From assembly GCA_944990035.1 (NCBI GenBank), contig CALYLX010000146.1:248001-312000 (forward strand): a stretch of DNA of 64,000 bases. The letters are read 5' to 3'. How positions within the stretch are numbered: the stretch's first letter is position 1; every line of letters starts with the position of its first letter. The stretch comes from Clitopilus passeckerianus (Eukaryota; Basidiomycota; Agaricomycetes; Agaricales; Entolomataceae). Below are positions 59,374-64,000 of the stretch, one piece after another. A program made the position numbers and the translations under genes. Below the pieces are notes generated by a model that searched no databases, was not told the DNA's origin, and saw only the letters and a list, made by a program, of their open reading frames with translations.

Positions 59374-60963
59374 TCATAGCCATCTTGAGCCAACTCTCTT
59401 GCCGGCCTCAACACAATCGCCAATGCTCACACCGCCCACACCAGCACCAATCACTTCTAGCCTGCCAGCCCACCCATCTTCTCTCCCAAGTTCGCCTCTG
59501 AGTTCGTCCATTCTCTGAAGATGCCCGGGCTTCAGAGTCGGTATACAACCCTTGTTCTCCCAGATCTTGGTGTACACCGGAGTAGGTAGTTTGCGTTGCA
59601 AGTGGGCTTCAAGCTCCCGAAGGACAACATCGGTAGTAAGATTCGGCGGGGTGCAGGCTCCAGAAGAATAGTAAGGTCCCCCTGCCATGACGGTGATTTT
59701 GGTCATGGGCCTTGTGGCTGGGACGGTGTCCTGCTCAGATAAAGAGCACGAATCGAAGACAGTTCCCAGCATCCCAATACCACCTGCTTTGCTGCCTTCA
59801 TAGCCTTCAGCAGGCCGAGGAATGAGGTAGCCGAATCCGGGGGGATGAATGTCCGTGGGAGGACAGTCGAAGACAAGGTTAATGACGGAAACGGTGGAGT
59901 ATGGATTTGCTAAAAGATGGGGAAGTGTATGCTGTGGCGGAAGGATTTGACTGAGCTTTGGTAGGGGCAATGCTGAGACAACATGGGAAGCATGCAGGGA
60001 CCCAGAGTTAGTGTGAACCTATGTAGATGATCAGAAATATTTACGATGCGTTCATGAATTTGGCTTACGGTCACGGAGCCCTCTTGTTCTGTCTGCAAGG
60101 AGTCAATATTGCCATGAAGTATGCTGACATTTGCTTGATTTTCGAGATATTGCTTGAGACCTTGGGTAAGAGATTCCATTCCACCTCGAAAAGCATACAC
60201 AGCTGTGCTTTGCATTATCTTCTTCGTCTCTCCGAGGTCATAATCCTCCTCATTCGCGGCGCCTAGGCTTTTTCGTAGAAATCCTCGCACAATACTGCCA
60301 GACCCTCGCTCTTCGGCAGACCAGATGGTGGGAAATGCCGCCCTCAGGCTCAACTCCCTCGAATCTGCTGCATAGACTCCATGGACTAAGGCACTCCCAA
60401 AGGTCCGAGCAAACTTGTCGCCAAACCGACGAGTGAAGAAAGAATGGAATGATTCATCTTTGGCATCAGGTGATCTATTGGAGGCTTTGAATGGTTCTTT
60501 CACAACGGCAGATGCGAGGACCGCGAAGAGAGGGGATGAAAGTAGTTGAAGAGGTGAACTAGGAATCTGTACGAGTCCAGGTTTTCCAGGTATATGAAGG
60601 AATCGGGCTCGAGCAGCTGGGGAAGATTTTGGGGTCGTAATAATTGAGGACTCCAATCCTAACAGGTGAATCTGTGGGTTGGTAAGCCTTCGTACTTATA
60701 AAATGAACGAAATATACTCGCCAATTCGAGTACAGCATTGGAGTTGGGCCGAAGTGTACGTGGACCAGCCTCAAGAACCAAACTGGATGAGTCCGAATAC
60801 AAACCATGGTCAAGTTGACGCGTTCACTGTGAACCCATCCACCGAGACGTTTCTGTTTCTCGACCAAAGTGATTAGGGTCGTTGGAAAGCGCCGCGAGAG
60901 GTGAAATGCAGAACTCAGGCCAGTAATTCCGCCTCCTAGTATTGCTATATGCTGCGGAGGCAT
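59374..60963 (-). CDS. HEM14: Protoporphyrinogen oxidase
   Basis: FAD enzyme of the inner mitochondrial membrane that oxidises protoporphyrinogen IX in haem synthesis. Starts MPPQHIAILGGGITGLSSAF with the GGGITGL dinucleotide-binding motif, then LVEKQKRLGGWVHSERV, SLVLEAGPRTLRPNSNAVLE, FHSFFTRRFGDKFARTFGSA, LVHGVYAADSRELSLRAAFP, AFRGGMESLTQGLKQYLENQ. After an intron, ASHVVSALPLPKLSQILPP, STVSVINLVFDCPPTDIHPP, GFGYLIPRP, and the C-terminal FAD motif LEVIGAGVGGVSIGDCVEAG, ending VGSRWL. A single base is missing near 60811, between HSERVNL and the LEAGPRTL block; the flanks fit the family, so an indel is likely. About 480 residues, normal. It shares a 204-base divergent promoter with the RING gene. 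Confidence 0.94.
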
Positions 60964-61167
60964 CTTTAGAGGAGTTATGGCCGTATAAGCAGTCGTAGCA
61001 TTATGTCGGAACTGGCGTTAGCGATCTCGGACTCGGAGGGACAAGCAAACGGCTAAAGGGGGATAGCCGGTTGTTTATTCACGTTTGAATTCGATGGCTT
61101 CGCCTTCTGCTTTGAGCGTGGCCATGCTTGACTCGCTCTCTAATTACATTGTCTGCCAAGTACCACT

Positions 61168-63221
61168 ATGTCGACGCGTCAAGCTACGCCAGGACCCAGT
61201 AACGTGGCGGCGCTAAACACTATCTCTATGAATTCACGAAAACGCGGCATCTCCCAAAGCGAAGGCCTCTCAGATTCAGTTAGAAAGCCCAAGAAATCGA
61301 AAGGGGAGGACCCAAGGGATAAAAAGAGACGCCGCAAGAAAAAGAGAAAGATCTCCGTGACCACTGCACCTGGTCTTTCTATGTCGAGGTCGAGATCCAG
61401 GTCAAAGTCTCGCACCATGACTGCGGAGCCTAATACCCCAGTGATCGACACTGCCGAATTGCACCCAGCAGTTTCACTTGCCACCGCTATGGATCGGGAG
61501 GAAGAGGAAGAAACGCTGAAAATGGTTGAAGAGGGTGAAGCTTCGGAAGGCAGCTCGGTGTGCTCAATTATCGGCAGCTTAAGACATGTTTGCTCACTAT
61601 TTTCTAGTCTCAAGCTGATAAAGGGAAGGGAAAAGCAAAAGAAGAATCGCCACCCGCCCAAGACCAGGCTGACTCTCGGACAGCCGAAATAGAAAGGTTA
61701 AGGATGGAGCTTGAGGCTCAAAAGCTTGTACGTAAAGATTAACACCATTTCGACAAATTGCCCCTCTGACAATGATTTTATTCCGTTAGCTTCTACAACA
61801 ACATCAGTCCCACTTCACCCAGATACAGCAATCACTGTCTTGTGAAATATGCCTGGACCTAATGCACCGACCATTCGCGCTGGCTCCGTGCGGTCATGTT
61901 GCCTGCCATTCGTGTCTGGTGGCATGGTTCACTCGTGAGGAGGATGATCTCCGAGCGATGGGGTTGCCTCGTCCTAGAACGCATGTCCATCGCAGGAAAA
62001 CTTGCCCCGTCTGTCGAACCCTGATTGTTCAACGCCCTGCGGAGATCTGGGGTCTCAAGAGTATGGTCAGCAGTTTCCAACGAAGTGGCCTGGTGGAACC
62101 TCCCCCGACGCCTTTCCCTGTTCCCGGTGCCACCACTAGCACCGCTGCTTCTGCCCCAGCTAACGCGGATAACGAGAACAACAATGACCCCTGGCATAAC
62201 ATATTCAGACCGGCTCGGCCTGAACGCGAACGAGACCCATTTCGTCCCCTATCCCCTGCAGGTGGCGAAGGAGGCGTTGAAGAGATGGGAATGTATGACG
62301 CCGAAGATGGAGGAATCTACCGCTGCCTGGACTGCATGCATGAAATCTGGGGAAATCTATGCTCCAATTGCGGCAGAATATATGACGGACACCGTCCAGA
62401 GGAGGATGACGACGACTTTGACGACGAAGATGACGGGAGCGTCGGCGACATCCATCCCGGCTTGCAAAATTTCTTCAATGCACTCGCGAATGGAGAGTTG
62501 GATCATGACGACGACGACGACAGCGACATTGAAGTCGAAGGCGTATTGAACTACTGGAATGCCGGAGAGGTGTCGGATCCCGACGAGGATGAAGATGAAG
62601 ACGAGGACGACGAGGACGAGGATGGCTACGACGGTGGGCCCGGATTCCTGTTTGACGATGGCATGAGCGTTGAATATATGGGTCCACCACCACCACCACC
62701 ACCAGCGAGCGGCGCGCCTCGACTCGGATCTCACTGGCTACACGAAGACTCCGAGGACGAGGACGAGGACCATCCGTCCGCATATATAGAGGAAGTCGAT
62801 GGTAGCGGAGAAGACCGCGGGGACGACGAAGAAGAGGAAGACTATGAAGGCAGTTTTATTGACGATGATGACGAGGGTCCACCTTTCGATTTGCGTCTGA
62901 TTCCTGCGTTCAGACACGACGAGCTGTCTGACGAGGACAGTGATGGGTCGTCCATCTATGCCAGCGTACCCGTTCGTAGCGCCAGAGCACGTCAGGAAGC
63001 TGTCATTGTCAGTGATGATGATAATGATAACGAGGACGAGGAAGTGCAGTATCTTGGAGCTGCCAGAACGGCAGGGTCAAGGTTCCGACTTGGTCAACGG
63101 TGAGATTGACACCGTATTCACTATTTTCTTGAGTGTACTCATACAAGGTCGAAGGAGAAACGGTCACTCTGGCCCTGCAGTCATCATCAGCTCGGACGAA
63201 GAAGGCGACGATTCTGATTAG
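61168..63221 (+). CDS. RING-finger E3 ubiquitin ligase with acidic C-terminus
   Basis: Starts MSTRQATPGPSNVAALNTIS. Basic nuclear-type region PRDKKRRRKKKRKISV and Ser/Arg repeats, then a helical stretch (TAEIERLRMELEAQKL). The RING domain follows after an intron: LSCEICLDLMHRPFALAPCG, HVACHSCLVAWF, then a long loop with basic residues before KTCPVCR, a C3HC4 pattern with an enlarged loop. Then KSMVSSFQRSGLVEPPPTPF. A second Cys4 module reads YRCLDCMHEIWGNLCSNCGR. The remaining 200 residues are strongly acidic Asp/Glu runs with a polyproline stretch, ending GDDSD. The final exon joint near 63103-63137 needs an unusually short intron or an indel. RING placement resembles CHFR/PSH1-type nuclear ligases. 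Substrate not known. Confidence 0.82.
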
Positions 63222-63668
63222 TTGAACTAGATGGTGAGTCTCTCACTGTTGTCCATTGAACGTATACTAATGGTGCCTAGGACAGAAAGATAAATGTATA
63301 ATTAATGACGCTTGCAATTGTACCAGTCAGACTAGAACTCTAAAATCCAACTATTTTGCGTGCCTTGTTCTTGTTTGAAAGCAGCTTTACTTACGTTTGA
63401 CTCCCTGACATCCTGAGCCACTGATTGCCTGAAAGAGATATTCAGCAAAATGTGCAACGTCTGTAGGTTAAAAGATTCTAATTTTGGCTATGTGTGTCGG
63501 GTACTGGTTGGACATAATCCCATTTCTCCTTCATCGAGCAGACACGAGAAAAGCAAGAGTAAAATCCCTTCCATTCAATCGGGGTCTACATTAGGGTAAA
63601 ACGTTCATGGTACCTGTCTATTAACTCCACCCCTTGCTCTCTCCTCATCTACCGCAACCTTGAGACGC
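63222..63668. other. Convergent 3' flanks of the RING gene and QCR8
   Basis: 447 bases between two convergent genes, somewhat AT-rich at 63290-63360. No coding or RNA feature. Confidence 0.5.
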
Positions 63669-64000
63669 TCAACCGCCCTGTGCAATCTCCTGCTGGTTAG
63701 CGTATTCGACTTGGCCAAGCTTGATCATCCCATCTTTGGACTTCTGCCAGTGGTCGTAAGACTTGGCCCAGGCTATTGTGGCGTAGACTGTAAACCGGGA
63801 GTGTTAGTGAAAATGTATATATCAAGATGAGCAAAAGAATGGAAAAATAGTAGGAGAAGGGCTGGGCAGTGGGATGGCGGGTAGAGATTCGGAGTCCAAA
63901 TTCGAGAGGAAGGGGGACCGGATAAAACGGAAGGTTACTCACGAGCACCAAAGGGCACAACCCAGAAGAGAATCTCGCCGGAGAGGCGGCGGTAGCCATT
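63669..64000 (-). CDS. QCR8: Cytochrome bc1 complex subunit 8 (3' part; N-terminus off window)
   Basis: Small inner-membrane subunit of respiratory complex III. The visible exon reads NGYRRLSGEILFWVVPFGA, then an intron (gtgagt near 63941 to ttacag near 63790) to LYATIAWAKSYDHWQKSKDG, ending ANQQEIAQGG. The YRRLSGEI start of the transmembrane segment followed by a W/Y-rich exit helix (AWAKSYDHWQKSK) matches the C-terminal half of QCR8. The 5' exons lie beyond base 64000. Identification rests on a short stretch. Confidence 0.7.

Noticed and set aside
61179..61661. 160-codon minus-strand frame opposite the RING gene
   Set aside because: Antisense of the Ser/Arg-rich and acidic coding region of the RING protein.
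1..64000. Programmed ribosomal frameshifting as the reason for repeated frame breaks
   Set aside because: The breaks occur at unrelated short homopolymers in unrelated genes, need a missing base in most cases, and lack a shared slippery site or downstream structure. Assembly indels are simpler.

Overview
This window is nuclear DNA of a filamentous basidiomycete, most likely an Agaricomycete (mushroom-type fungus). The genes are dense and carry many 40-70 nt GT-AG introns. The mix fits that group: a velvet-domain regulator, a large basidiomycete-type Zn2Cys6 factor, tandem MYND-finger genes, a basidiomycete-type CorA-like transporter, beta-1,3-glucan synthase, and an intron-containing tRNA-Tyr. 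Nothing bacterial, viral, CRISPR-like or transposon-like was recognised. Species cannot be told from the sequence.

Layout. 1-4.2 kb: N-terminal two thirds or so of beta-1,3-glucan synthase (minus), behind a 2.8 kb gene-free stretch. 7-12.6 kb: velvet factor (plus), then two tandem MYND genes (minus), the first with a broken frame. 12.8-25.8 kb: mostly housekeeping, with mitochondrial Mn-superoxide dismutase, a CorA-like transporter, a small unknown gene, NADP-isocitrate dehydrogenase, a SAP-domain NuSAP-like mitotic candidate behind MluI cell-cycle-box motifs, and threonine synthase. 26-32 kb: two related unknown genes (perhaps Clp1-like) flank a gene-poor stretch with a degenerate repeat and tRNA-Tyr. 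33-43 kb: TDA3-like FAD oxidoreductase, an unknown gene, a BAH-PHD chromatin reader, a REEP/HVA22 ER-shaping protein, and an EamA transporter. 43.3-47.8 kb: Zn2Cys6 factor with a glutamine-rich tail. 47.8-51.3 kb: gene-poor, ending in an internally deleted BBE-type oxidase. 51.7-64 kb: BTN1/CLN3, GRX5, ZIM17, a small unknown gene, a tandem pair of orphan genes, protoporphyrinogen oxidase, a RING E3 ligase and the end of QCR8.

Several genes serve the mitochondrion (SOD2, the IDP precursor, GRX5, ZIM17, HEM14, QCR8), but they do not form a visible cluster, and ordinary eukaryotic single-gene transcription is expected. No secondary-metabolite cluster or new defence system was recognised. The most unusual loci are the duplicated orphan family at 57.4-59.1 kb and the decaying BBE gene.

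One caution applies throughout. Several obviously essential genes contain single-base frame breaks, usually a missing base in a short homopolymer. This points to draft-assembly indels, so broken frames elsewhere should not be taken as true pseudogenes without checking. Exon borders were placed by eye; gene spans run from start to stop codon including introns.
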